From Adiantum capillus-veneris (Eukaryota; Streptophyta; Polypodiopsida; Polypodiales; Pteridaceae): a stretch of 58,000 bases of DNA. The position numbers and the translations under genes are program-made. Each line of letters begins with the position of its first letter. Positions within the stretch are counted from its first letter, which is position 1. The notes beneath the pieces were generated by a model. That model saw only the letters and a list, made by a program, of their open reading frames with translations, did no database searches and was not told where the DNA came from. Where the stretch lies: positions 68,107,676 through 68,165,675 of the forward strand of contig CM043969.1 of the NCBI GenBank assembly GCA_014529385.2. The letters are read 5' to 3'. This document shows, one piece after another, positions 41,765 through 52,316 of the stretch.

Positions 41765-44700
41765 TTACTCTTGGGAAGCATTGTAAGCATTGACAAGGTT
41801 TAGGTTATCCTTTAATTGTATGCCTTGCATCCATCTAGCATCTTCAAAAGGATAATTTTTAAATTTAATAAGATATCGTCGGATGGTCTTACCGCCTCTT
41901 AATACCTTGTCTTCATGTCGGAGAATGGACTCGGGCTGCAGCACCTCCTCGTGGTCCTCGATCTCCGGTGGATCTTCAATAGTTGGTTCTTGAGGTGGCT
42001 CTCCTTTGTAAGGCTTTAATAGGCTCACATGAAAAGCATTGTGTATGAGCCAATGATTGGGCAACTTAAGTTGATAGGCCATCTCATTGATTGGCCTAAG
42101 AATCTGGAAGGGACCATAATACCTTTTTGCTAGTTTAGCATAGTACTTTTGGTGGCCCGTAGGATTCTTGCCCGTCGTGTGCCTTAATCGAGCCTTGGGA
42201 AACTTTAACAAGACCCAATCGTTTTCTTTAAAGGCTTGGGCTCTTCTGTGCTTGTCAGCAGCAGCCTTTTGCCTTTGCTGTGAGATAGAGATAGCATCCT
42301 TAATCTTTTGGAAAGATTCTTGTAGGTCTCGGCTATACTCATCTGCAGCGAAGATCTTCCCATGTACCTTAAGTAGCAAGGGACTTTTTGACCTTCCCTC
42401 AATTACCTCGAAAGGTGCTTTTCCTGTAGAAGTATGTACAGTGTTATTGTAAGCATACTCTACTAAAGGTAAGTACTTCTCCCATTGGGATCTTTGATCT
42501 ACTTCCGTTACATAGGCTTTTAGTAGATCAAGAATGGTTAGGTTAGCTATTTCACTTTGGCCATCAGTTTGTGGATGATAGGCCGAAGAGAAGTTTAGCC
42601 TTGTTCCTAAATTCTCAAAGAGACCCTTCCAGAAATTACTGGTCATTCTAGGATCTCTATCCGACACTATGGACATTGGCAAGCCATGGTACTTGAAAAT
42701 TTGTGAAATGAAGAGGGTTGCCATTTGATGGGCTTTGATAGTCTTTTTGACAGGTATAAAATGAGCTTGTTTACTGAACCTGTCTACTATCGTCCATATT
42801 CCCGTATTCCCATGGATAGACTTAGGCAATCCAAAGATAAAATCCATGGATATGCTCTCCCACGGTGAATTAGGGATTGGCAAGGGTTGAAGCAATCCAA
42901 GTTGCTTCCCTCTATCAAATTTTGTCTTTTGACATACCACACATTTGGAAACATACTCGTGTATGTTCACTTTCATGGTAGGCCAATAGAAATATGTTTC
43001 AATTCCCTTTAGGGTAGACTGAATCCCTCTATGCCCCGCATATGGGGGAGCATGAGATTCATACATTACTTTCTCACGTAGTGAGTTAGTAACGCATAGT
43101 CTATTGCCATAGAGAAGATAACCATCTTGTAAAGTAAATGGTTCTTCTTTCTTCCCTAATGCAAGGGCTGAAATCACATCTCTAAAATCGGGATCAATAG
43201 CATACTCATCTATCATTGAAGATAGATCGTTGTGAGTTGCTATGGAAACCGCATTCACTCTCGGTCGTCTTGAGAGTGCATCGGCTACTTGATTATGCTT
43301 GCCAGCAATGTGAGCAATATGAAAATGAAATTGCGAAAGGAAATTTGCCCACCTCATTTGTTTGTCGGAAAGCTTGGTCTGCGTCATGAAGTACTTAAGA
43401 CTTTGGTGATCCGTTCGCAGAATGAAAGGAGTCCCCAATAAATAGTGCTTCCATGAGTCTAAGGCATGTAGAACTGCAAGGAGTTCTTTTTCGTATATGC
43501 CTAGAGCTTGCTCAACAGGGTCGAGCCTTCGACTCTCATAGCCTATGGCGTGCCCTTCTTGGAGCAGAACAGCCCCAAGGCAATCACCACAAGCATCACA
43601 TTGGACCTCAAATGGTTTTGAGAGATCCGGTAGTGTAAGCACAGGTTGAGAGATAAGCTTTTCTTTAAGCTTTTCGAAAGCATTGTTCTCCTTAGCAGAC
43701 CACGTATACCTAACATTTTTCTTTGTTAGGTCATGTAATGGTCCCGCAATTTGTGAGAACTTTTCTATGAAGCGTCTATAGTATGCACACATACCTATAA
43801 AGCTTCTTAGTTCATGAAGATTCCTTGGTTTAGGCCATCCTTTTATTACCTCTAACTTGGATGGATCCATTTGGATTCCATCTTGAGAGATAATGTGACC
43901 TAAATATTGAATCTCTTGCAAGAAAAATTCACTTTTCTTTCGATTAACATAAAGTTTACTCTCTCTTAAAACTTGAAATATTACCTGGAGGTGTTGCTTG
44001 TGTTCCTCCAATGAATTAGAGTAGATGATAATATCATCAAAGAACACTCCAGTGAAGGTTCGATGAGGCCTGAACAGCTTCTCCATCAAGCGGTTGAATG
44101 TGGCTGGTGCATTAGTCAAGCCAAAAGGCATGACAATGTATTCATAAAGACCAAATGTAGTACGAAATGCGGTCTTTACAATGTCTTGATCAACTATCCT
44201 TATTTGATGATAGCCACTTTTTAGGTCAATCCTACTGAAGTAGGTCGATCCTTGTAGCTTATCAAATAGGTCTTCTACCCGTGGAACGGGAAACCTATTC
44301 TTGATAGTGATCCTATTTAGTGCTCTATAGTCGACACACATACGATATGTGCCGTCTTTCTTTTGCACTAATAGCACAGGTGAGCAAAATGGAGATGAGC
44401 TAGGCCTAACCATGCCCTTCTCAATTAACTCATGCACTTGCCGCATAATCTCCTCTTGTTGAGCTTGAGAAACTCTATAAGGAGGTTTGTTAGGCGGTGA
44501 ATTTCCTGGAAGAAGTTCAATTGCATGGTCGTCATTACCTCGTTTAGGAGGTAGCTCACAAGGGATGTCATCAATAAAGACATCTTGAAACCCCTTGAGA
44601 AAATTGGATAACTCTAATTCCTTTTGGTTGCTTTTATTTTCTTTTGCTAAAGCATTAGGTTCATTTGGAGAATCTTTAACAAAAATCATGTACACGGAAA

Positions 44701-46714
44701 TAGAGCTCTTTATTGACTTGTTGAAAGCTGGTGTATGTACAATGGGGATGGTGTTACCCATCTCCTTAGCATCTATATACATGTCCTTTTCCCTGAACTT
44801 AAAGGAGATTCTCCTTTCAGGAAATTTAACATGGGCAGCCAGGCGGTCAAACCATGGTGCCCCTAGGATTACATCCTCATGCTTGAGAGGAGAGATAAAG
44901 AAGTCCTCTTTGTCCACATAGCCTTGGACATGAAGCCTCAATTTCCCGATTAAGGGAGTGACTGAAGCTTCTTGCCCCTTGAAGGCACTGTCTGCGGGTA
45001 GGATATCTCCCATCTCGTAGGATTGTATGCCTAGCTTGGTGGCTAACTCCATAGATATGAAATTGTGAGTAGAACCAGGGTCAAAGAGAATAAAAGCATC
45101 ATGTTCTCTTACCTTTCCCCAAGCATGGCATAGAGGAGATCCTTTGTGGTGAGTTTGGTGAATCTCCTCCTCTTGGATTTCAACCAAAGAAGCTCTAGGA
45201 GGATCTTGGCGGTTGTTCTTTTGGGGACAAGCGCGGTACGCATGCCCTTGTTCGCCGCACTTGAAACACCGGTTATCTTTACGATAACGCTCAAGCTCTT
45301 CAGGAGAGAGTTTATTCTTTCCTTTGTAAACTCCCTTCTCTTTAGCTTTGTTGGAATTGCCCTTAGGAGACTTTTGGACATTGTCCTTCCCCTTAGGCTC
45401 ATTGGAACCCTTGTTTTCCGGGGGCTTATTATTTCTTTTACCCCCCGTTTGGAAATTGATTCGCGAGGCCACCATAGTATGGTGTATTACCGCCGATATG
45501 GTACGTGGCCTTTGGGAGTTGACATACTCCGCCATTTCTTCGGTTAAGCCCGCACAAAATTGTTGCTTTTGCTCTCCAAAATCCAACTTTTTGAAGACAG
45601 TGGCCTTGAGTTGTAGGTCCCAAAACTTGTCTACATATTTGTGGATGGATTCATTGGGAGAGAGCTTTAAGCTTCGCCATTCGGTGAGTACTTTGTCTTT
45701 GGCATCGGTGGCCAAAAACTGCTTGATAATGGAAGCTCTTAAAGCCTTCCATGTTCGTGGAGCTTCACCGTTGGCTCGTAGGCTAGACCACCATTGTCTG
45801 GCGGACTTTTGAAAGTGCATAGCTACATGGCGTAGCTTAGAGGACTCCGTGAAGCCCTCATCTCCAAACGCCGCATCGAATTGCTGGATAAAGGCCAAAA
45901 CTTTGTCTGTAGCACCGAAGGTGCCATCATAGGTAAGGAAAGAGATGCTCTTCCCTCCCTCTTTGAATTTCTTCAGCTTGGACGACCTCTTCCATGCGGC
46001 ATAGGATTTCCTATGGCCTCTTCTTTTTGATGGTTCAAAAGTTGCACCATCACTTTCTTCAGAAGATGAAGAATTTGAAGAAGGTGGAGAAGAGGGTGAC
46101 CTCTTTCTCGCCTTTTTCTTGTCTTGATCTTTGTCGTCTTCACGATAGCTTTCATAAGAGGAAGAGGATGAAGAAGATGGAGAAGAGGGTGTCCTCTTTC
46201 TCGCCTTTTTCTTCTCTTGCTTTTTATCATCTCTCTTTGAATTATGGCGTGGAGAAGAGTGTGATGGTCTTCTCCGCTTTGGTGGTGATGGAGAGCGTTT
46301 AGCCCGCCGTCTTCGTGGAGCCATCTCCGCCGAGGTGGCGGGAGACTCGCTTCTTTCTCGTTCCTTCGGTGGAGGCTCTTGGATTCTCCTTTGGGAAGGA
46401 GATGCATCATCCAGAAGTAAGTTCTTGAGCCCTTCATATGGATTCTCTTCTTCTTCCCGAATCGGAGAGAGACCTCTTTTGGTAGTCTCACAAGGAGGCT
46501 TCCTAGGTGTTCTCTCGTCATGGTGATGAGCTTGGAGAATCCCGTGAGCACGGAGCTGCCGTTGCACTTCACTTTGGAGAGATGGATTGCCCATGGCTTG
46601 TTGAAGCCTAGAAACAAGATAGCTAACAAGCATTGAAGCATCATTAGTAGCTTGCTCATGAGCAAAATCAAAGTTATCAACATTAATTTCACTCTCTTTA
46701 CTATTGTCAGCCAT
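41765..46714 (-). CDS. Chromovirus Gag-Pol polyprotein, intact, 1649 aa
   Basis: A single uninterrupted frame. A Ser/Arg/Lys-rich N-terminus (about 110-250) precedes the gag core (about 255-420, FQKSARQWWSSL). The zinc knuckle is C483-C486-H491-C496. Protease has D545-P-G-S-T in place of the usual D-S/T-G. RT (about 740-940) has D830 and V-F-F-D893-D894. RNase H has D1040, E1075/E1077, D1102 and D1145. Integrase has H1221, H1228, C1258, C1261, then D1291, D1352 and E1388 with 35 residues between the last two, then a GPF module (1534-1536). A chromodomain-like end (about 1597-1640, ILRHEDKVLRGGKTIRRYLI) probably targets insertion to modified chromatin. The frame starts about 400 bp after the primer site. 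It appears complete for replication proteins, with gag and pol fused in one frame. Confidence 0.96.
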   Translation of the reverse strand: MADNSKESEINVDNFDFAHEQATNDASMLVSYLVSRLQQAMGNPSLQSEVQRQLRAHGILQAHHHDERTPRKPPCETTKRGLSPIREEEENPYEGLKNLLLDDASPSQRRIQEPPPKERERSESPATSAEMAPRRRRAKRSPSPPKRRRPSHSSPRHNSKRDDKKQEKKKARKRTPSSPSSSSSSSYESYREDDKDQDKKKARKRSPSSPPSSNSSSSEESDGATFEPSKRRGHRKSYAAWKRSSKLKKFKEGGKSISFLTYDGTFGATDKVLAFIQQFDAAFGDEGFTESSKLRHVAMHFQKSARQWWSSLRANGEAPRTWKALRASIIKQFLATDAKDKVLTEWRSLKLSPNESIHKYVDKFWDLQLKATVFKKLDFGEQKQQFCAGLTEEMAEYVNSQRPRTISAVIHHTMVASRINFQTGGKRNNKPPENKGSNEPKGKDNVQKSPKGNSNKAKEKGVYKGKNKLSPEELERYRKDNRCFKCGEQGHAYRACPQKNNRQDPPRASLVEIQEEEIHQTHHKGSPLCHAWGKVREHDAFILFDPGSTHNFISMELATKLGIQSYEMGDILPADSAFKGQEASVTPLIGKLRLHVQGYVDKEDFFISPLKHEDVILGAPWFDRLAAHVKFPERRISFKFREKDMYIDAKEMGNTIPIVHTPAFNKSIKSSISVYMIFVKDSPNEPNALAKENKSNQKELELSNFLKGFQDVFIDDIPCELPPKRGNDDHAIELLPGNSPPNKPPYRVSQAQQEEIMRQVHELIEKGMVRPSSSPFCSPVLLVQKKDGTYRMCVDYRALNRITIKNRFPVPRVEDLFDKLQGSTYFSRIDLKSGYHQIRIVDQDIVKTAFRTTFGLYEYIVMPFGLTNAPATFNRLMEKLFRPHRTFTGVFFDDIIIYSNSLEEHKQHLQVIFQVLRESKLYVNRKKSEFFLQEIQYLGHIISQDGIQMDPSKLEVIKGWPKPRNLHELRSFIGMCAYYRRFIEKFSQIAGPLHDLTKKNVRYTWSAKENNAFEKLKEKLISQPVLTLPDLSKPFEVQCDACGDCLGAVLLQEGHAIGYESRRLDPVEQALGIYEKELLAVLHALDSWKHYLLGTPFILRTDHQSLKYFMTQTKLSDKQMRWANFLSQFHFHIAHIAGKHNQVADALSRRPRVNAVSIATHNDLSSMIDEYAIDPDFRDVISALALGKKEEPFTLQDGYLLYGNRLCVTNSLREKVMYESHAPPYAGHRGIQSTLKGIETYFYWPTMKVNIHEYVSKCVVCQKTKFDRGKQLGLLQPLPIPNSPWESISMDFIFGLPKSIHGNTGIWTIVDRFSKQAHFIPVKKTIKAHQMATLFISQIFKYHGLPMSIVSDRDPRMTSNFWKGLFENLGTRLNFSSAYHPQTDGQSEIANLTILDLLKAYVTEVDQRSQWEKYLPLVEYAYNNTVHTSTGKAPFEVIEGRSKSPLLLKVHGKIFAADEYSRDLQESFQKIKDAISISQQRQKAAADKHRRAQAFKENDWVLLKFPKARLRHTTGKNPTGHQKYYAKLAKRYYGPFQILRPINEMAYQLKLPNHWLIHNAFHVSLLKPYKGEPPQEPTIEDPPEIEDHEEVLQPESILRHEDKVLRGGKTIRRYLIKFKNYPFEDARWMQGIQLKDNLNLVNAYNASQE

Positions 46715-47118
46715 TCTAACAACTTTTAGGTGTAAACTTTTTAGGTGTACTTTGGCACTTCAAGCCCTAGTTGCTACTCCTCTTTACCCCTTTAGAAAAA
46801 GCACTCAAGCTACTGTACCCGCGGCTCGAATACCATTATTTGAAAGGAATAGAAGAGAGGGTCTTTCGACACCAAAACAGCACCGGCTCCTGTCAAGCTT
46901 CTAATAGCTCAATAGTGGTTAAGCCGTAGGCAAGCCCCGTAGGACTCCACTATTAAGACCATAGCTCTCGACGGTGATGCCCCGTTAACTGCACAAAGGC
47001 AGGCGCACTGCAAGGCTGAAAAATCCCTATTCTACTTACTCACAGGCAATTAATAATACCAACCATTTGTAGCTAGCTTGAGGACCTCCCTTCTTGAGCA
47101 AGAAAAGAGAAACCTTGA
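46715..47118 (-). other. Chromovirus 5' untranslated leader
   Basis: This lies between the primer site and the gag-pol ATG. No upstream ORF of note. It would contain packaging signals, which I cannot identify. Confidence 0.7.
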
Positions 47119-47130
47119 GCTCTGATACCA
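47119..47130 (-). promoter_or_regulatory. Chromovirus primer binding site, initiator-Met tRNA
   Basis: The minus strand TGGTATCAGAGC begins one base inside the 5' LTR. This is an exact match to the common plant site. Confidence 0.95.
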
Positions 47131-47131
47131 A

Positions 47132-48725
47132 TGTAACATTTAATGGCCTAAAATATTATGTGTAGCGGAAATTAGCATGAATATAGTGGGCATTTCATTA
47201 GAATAGATTCCTAATGAGAATTACAAGAGTGCTTGGGTGGAGAGTGCAACAAAAAGCATAACACCTAGTTAGATAGCATCGACAATACTTTCAAAAGAGA
47301 GAGCAATTAAGCTATTGACAACAGTTGAGGACCGGATTTGCATGGAGCCGGTCCCCCCTCCAAAAGGCTTTGTATTATGGTTTCTCCCATCAAGAGAGAC
47401 ATTGTACAATACAATTCTTTGTGTTCCTTCAAGACTAGCTAGTGCAATGAAGATGGAAGCTTCATACACCAAGCAAAACACTTAATCAAACACAACTTGA
47501 ATTATCCCCGTTCTCAGACCCAAGACCTCACACACCTTCGAAGATGGTGAGAGCTAGCAGGGTATGAGAGTAGATTGAGAGGAAAAAGAAGTATCTTACG
47601 AGAAAGAAGTACATCTCCTCACATAATCACTCATATTAGCATAGCTTAGCTTAGTAATTAGCTTGGTAGAGAAGATGAGCATGCATTGAAGCTTGGCTCT
47701 TGGTTGGATTTGCATCCACATGCCAAGAGAGTGTTGATGTAGGCTTCTATCTCACAAGCTTGGAGTAGGTGATGAGCTCTCCATTAAAGCTTGGGAGGAG
47801 ATAGAGTATTTTCCCTTCACACATGGTCAAGTGTGAGAGTGTGTGTGTCAATGCCAAGCAAAAATCAGCCCCCCCTCTCTCTTGGGCGAGCCCTAGCTGC
47901 TAAATAAGTCTGGCCTTTGCCTCATTGGACCTCCCCAGGTCAAGCCAATAGGAATTAAGCAGCATAAGTGATAGCCTTTAGACATGTGTCCCCCTTTCCC
48001 CTTTTGTGAGAGCTTTAGGTAATTAAATAATTAAACTAAACTCTCATTGGACCCCTTTGCCTCCTGGCCAATAGGAATCAGGCAAGCCATGGGGCTCCTG
48101 AATGCTCATTGGACCCCTTGGGAGACTGCCCAATAGTCTTCTAGGAGACTTAATTCTCATTGGTTTCTTTTATTAAATGTTTTTAAATTAATTAAACTAG
48201 ATTTACTCTAGCTTAATTCTCATTGGTCCACTTCAAGGGTCTTCCAATAGGAATTGGGCACACCTTGTGGGCATCTGGCCTAGGGAGCTGACATGTGTCC
48301 CTCATTCCCTTTGTGTAAAGGGAGCCTGTGTGTGTGTGTGTGTGTGGCTTTCTCTCTCATCCCCTAGCTTTGGGGCTCGCCCCCTCCCATGTAGGGATGT
48401 AGAAAGACTTTTTGGGCACACACTAAGCATCCAATTTTCCCTAGGGTTGACCTTTGGACACAACCTTTGAATTTTGGAACCTTAGCATTTTGGAAGTCTT
48501 AATGGGCTGAACCTTAGGGTCTTTTTGGCCCATTGTTTCACATGGTTCTTTTGCAGATGGCCCCCCCTTTGGATCCCTATTTTCCCTCCTTTGGATCCCT
48601 ACTGTGGCCGGTCTGCTAACTTAACCAATATTCTAGCTTTTTCTCCCTTGGCACTTCCCCACATTAAATGATCAGTTTAATATGAGAAAATCATTTAGGA
48701 GAATTAGATATTGATTATTATGACA
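47132..48725 (-). repeat. 5' LTR of the chromovirus (1594 bp)
   Basis: Nearly identical to 39812-41403. It is two bases longer because of one extra TG at about 48340. It contains the same ATTGG/CCAAT cluster. Confidence 0.96.
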
Positions 48726-48730
48726 CTGTT

Positions 48731-49394
48731 TGTTAGTTTGAGAAAGTCAATGGGTAGTAGAAAACTCTGAAGAAAATTGAATAATTCTTTTTTTGAAATA
48801 TAGGATTGTCTTCATTAGATTTTGTTTGAGGAAAAATTGTTTGGGTGATGCTTGAAGGGATGTATGAAAGAACGTATGTTCAGAATTAATAGAGGAGCCC
48901 TATTTGTACATGTAAAACAATGTGGTAGTAATTAAAAGACATAAGGAATGGGTGATGGCAGTGTGGAAAGTGGGAGACTAGTATCGAAACGGAACTATGT
49001 CTACTACAGGCAGATGGACCCGATTAGTTGGGTACTTTTCACAAGACTACTTGTGGATTAAGGATAGGTCTCATATCACATTTAGGACTTTATGAATGGC
49101 TACCATGCCTCTTCAATGTGGAGAAAAAGGGGTTGTTTAAAGATCTTAGGTTTGTCAATGAAACTTTATCTTTATGATATAGGAATTATCTCCCATTATA
49201 ATCCTTTGATTTATCTACCTGGCTTATGGTGTATGACCCTTACGCCCACAACCACGATGGATAGAGGACTTCCTCTCTTGTATTACTCGTATCCTTTGAT
49301 TTGTTGAATTGGAGTAGGGTGTCATCAATGGAACTTGAAAATAAAGGAAGGCCAACTATCAAGTCACCGCAATCTCTTGGTTGGGGACCTCACA
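48731..49394 (+). repeat. Outer Gypsy LTR, right part
   Basis: Continuation of 38143-39811 after the chromovirus and its duplicated CTGTT. It ends GGGACCTCACA, followed by the primer site. No ORF of note; the one at 49092-49307 is unsupported. Confidence 0.72.
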
Positions 49395-49396
49395 AT

Positions 49397-49408
49397 TGGT
49401 ATCAGAGC
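49397..49408 (+). promoter_or_regulatory. Outer Gypsy primer binding site, initiator-Met tRNA
   Basis: TGGTATCAGAGC starts two bases after the LTR end and fixes the direction of the outer element as plus. Confidence 0.9.
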
Positions 49409-50146
49409 CTTAGGTTAAAATTTTGGATTCTCGACATGCTACTCTACTCTTGGGGTTGAATGCATGAATACATAGCTTGACATTGTTATCCTGTTTGTTT
49501 TGTAGCAAAAGTTTATGGACACCAAGTATTTAATTGTCTTTAAAGTTGAATGTACCACACTACTCGCCAATCACCAAGCTTTGAGTTTTGTGAGAAAGTG
49601 TTCCTCATCCACGACAAGAATTTTGCACCTCATATTAATTTTGAGCCACCGAATACATGGTTATATACAAGTCATTGAGTTTGTGGATTAACCTTTGCCA
49701 GCCAAGAACGTCATATTGAATACTTGGAAATTGACCTACACCGAATCAAGTGGGTGGAAGACTTGAAGCTGACTTGACACTTCTAATTTTATGAGACCAT
49801 CATGGACCCTGATCGAGTCACAATCCATAATCAATGGCTTTATGACAAAGTGACATCAATACTCTCTATCAATCGAGTTGTTATCAACAATCACACTCAA
49901 GCGATCTTGAAGAAAAAGGTTTTGATTGGCTACCCCGAGCTTCCTTGTGTGTATTGTTTTTTACACCCATGAACCGACCCACTAAGATATTACAACATAC
50001 CAACTAATATGTATCATAGTTATGATTGAAACCTCGAATATGTTGCTCATGAATATTTATTGTAAACCACCCTACATGACTTTTTGATGATTTTATGAAT
50101 AGGAGACCAAGTTGTTTTTCCTTCAAAATAATTGTTCGACTGGTGA
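49409..50146 (+). other. Leader and early internal region of the outer Gypsy
   Basis: No continuous ORF. Decayed coding may begin here, but nothing is recognisable. Confidence 0.4.
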
Positions 50147-50300
50147 AGTCATGTGATTGAGCTTTTAGTAGATTGGTTGATTGAGTCATATGATTGACTT
50201 TTTAGTGGATATGATAAGTCATGTGATTGAGTTTTTAGTGGACTAGATAAGTCATGACTGATTAAGTCATGTGATTGAGCTTTTAGTGGATTGGATAAGT
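50147..50300. repeat. Tandem repeat around AAGTCATGTGATTGAG...TTTTAGTGGA
   Basis: Four imperfect copies with starts near 50147, 50186, 50216 and 50264. Spacing is irregular (about 30-48 bp). Confidence 0.75.
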
Positions 50301-50351
50301 CTAAGTTTTAAAAATACCTTCGAATTTTGAGTTATTATAAATATTGATGTC

Positions 50352-50511
50352 ATCATAATATGTTAATATATGCGTATTCTCATCAGAACCCTCAAATCAA
50401 TCCTATCTTGGAAAACCCTTAAATCAATCCTATCATAATATGTTAATATATGCGTATTCTCAACAGAACCCTTAAATCAATCATATCTTGGAAACCCCTC
50501 AAAACGATGCC
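50352..50511. repeat. Two-copy tandem repeat, 80-bp period
   Basis: ATCATAATATGTTAATATAT through CTTGGAAA(A/C)CC is repeated at 50352 and 50432 with few changes. Confidence 0.85.
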
Positions 50512-51800
50512 ATATACACCAAAATTTAGGAGAAGTTGTTGCTCCAACAAATGCAACCACCTTTTTCTAAGGGAGCGGGTGATGATATTGGGAAGGATGT
50601 GGAAGTATGGATAATTACGTCTTTGCTGCAAAGACCACACCTGCAAACCAAGCTATCCTAGGGATGTTTCGCCTCTCAAGGGAAGCAAAATTAAGGTGGA
50701 AACAACATTGTCGTGACATGGGCGTATTGGAAAACTCTCAGAGCTAGAGGGAGATTCAACAAGCAGTGAAGAAAATATAATTACCTTTTGTCCATGAGAC
50801 TATAAATATGAATGAGTTCTTTATCTTGAAACAATACACCTTATCCCTGGAAGAGTACTACTCAAAGTTTGTAAGGCTTAGATGTTACACACCGCCAATG
50901 ACCATAGAACAGTAGGTAGCCCACTTATCTCAAGGCTTAAGGGAACCATTTATCTTGCGACTAGAAGCCATAAAGCCTACCACTTTAAAATATGCCTTAC
51001 TATGAGATAAGCCCCTAATGAAGGAGCAGGGGATTAAAAAGAGAGTTGAAAAAAAATCAAAGCTTTAATGGTGTTAGCCAACCAAGAATATTTTCCAATG
51101 ATAGACAACCACAAATAGCTTATACCACTAATGGCCAAAATCCTCCATACCTAGATGTTCGATGCTTTGAATGTGGACAGTTGGGATACTATTGAAATAG
51201 GTGTCCACATCTAGCTAATAGAGAAATAATGGCAACCGAGGCAGATCAAAGACACCATCCTCCTAAACATAACGATGGAAAAAATGGTGGACGAGGTAGA
51301 GGGTGAGGAATAGCAGTGAAGGCCTTTTGAAGAGGTCAAGGTAGGAATGCCCATGCACATGCAATCATAGGACATCCTACATCTGATGTAGAAGAAGAGA
51401 GAGCAACTATTTATGAAGATATTGACAAACTCGGAGCTCAAAGACAATTTTTTGTTATTCAAACTCTAGCCACCCATCAAGGTAAATATTTTAATATCCT
51501 CATCGATTGTGGCAATACTCATTCTTTTCTATCCCCAATATGTTTGCAAAAGCTGAACTTGAATAAAAAGTAAGCTAGACCTATGATAGTGGAATTGGCT
51601 AATAGGAAAACCATGGTATGTTGACATTCTGTGGAAACCCTTGATTTTGAACTAGAAGGGCACACTACTTCAACTTTCTTTAGAACCTCCCATATGGGAT
51701 GTATGATGAGATTCTGGGGATTGATTGGTTATCTAGAAATCATGCTAGCATCCACTATGGCCAAGGTAGTTTGAGCTTTAGAGATAATTAGGCAAGGCAA
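50512..51800 (+). pseudogene. Outer Gypsy gag and protease, decayed
   Basis: Gag core scraps are MFRLSREAKLRWKQHCRD, LSLEEYYSKFVRLRCYTPPM and LSQGLREPFILRLEAIKPTT. The zinc knuckle reads CFECGQLGYY, a stop, then NRCPH (51157-51206), with the His lost. Protease reads NILIDCGNTHSFLSPICLQK (about 51495), then ILGIDWLSRNHASIHYG (frameshifted) near 51705-51760. The sequence differs clearly from the chromovirus gag/protease of 41765-46714, so it is another Gypsy family. RT and RNase H are absent. Confidence 0.75.
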
Positions 51801-51854
51801 GTTGAAGTGCATTGACTCTAGAGGACTAAACTAGGTAGCAATTAAGAACAACTA

Positions 51855-52316
51855 TGCCAAAAGAAAAAATATGATCAAGGGAAGCCACCTAGACTACTCT
51901 AGCCATTTCCAATTCTTGATTTACAATGGGAGAGCATATCCATGGATTTTATCTTTGGATTGCCCAAGTCTATCCATGGAAATACCTGTCAAAAAAACTA
52001 TTAAGTCACATGAAATGGTAACCCTCTTCATATCACAAATTTTCAAGTACCATGGCTTGCCTACATCCACCATTGTGTAAGATAAAGATCCTCAAATGAT
52101 TAGTAATTTTTGGAAGGGTCTCTTTGAAATTCTAGGTACTAGATTAAATTTCTCTTCGGTCTATCACCCACAAACGGATGGCCAAAGTGAAATAGAATTC
52201 CATGATCCTTGATCTACTAAAAGCCCAGGTTATGAAAGTAGATCTACATTCTCAATGGGAGAAGTACCTACCTCTTATAGAGTATGCATTCAACATCATT
52301 GTACATACTTCCATGG
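51855..52316 (+). pseudogene. Chromovirus-family integrase remnant (plus strand), part 1
   Basis: This closely matches residues about 1261-1430 of the intact polyprotein: WESISMDFIFGLPKSIHGN, then a deletion of about 17 residues, VKKTIKSHEMVTLFISQIFK, FWKGLFEILGTRLNFSS and YHPQTDGQSEI. A stop and frame changes are present. The frame is cut at 52316 by another element and resumes at 55735. Confidence 0.9.

Larger units (their letters stand above)
39812..48725 (-). mobile_element. Young complete Gypsy chromovirus, 8.9 kb
   Basis: The LTRs 39812-41403 and 47132-48725 are flanked by TSD CTGTT (39807-39811 and 48726-48730). Comparing the LTRs by eye I see three substitutions (near 39855, 39936, 39949) and one extra TG in a microsatellite. 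On the minus strand: 5' LTR, primer site, 0.4-kb leader, a single 1649-codon gag-pol ORF with a C-terminal chromodomain, purine tract, 3' LTR. Every hallmark of an autonomous element is present. It inserted in the LTR of an older Gypsy element. Confidence 0.96.

Noticed and set aside
45146-45812. ORFs of 133 and 154 aa on the plus strand
   Set aside because: They are antisense shadows of the intact gag-pol ORF.
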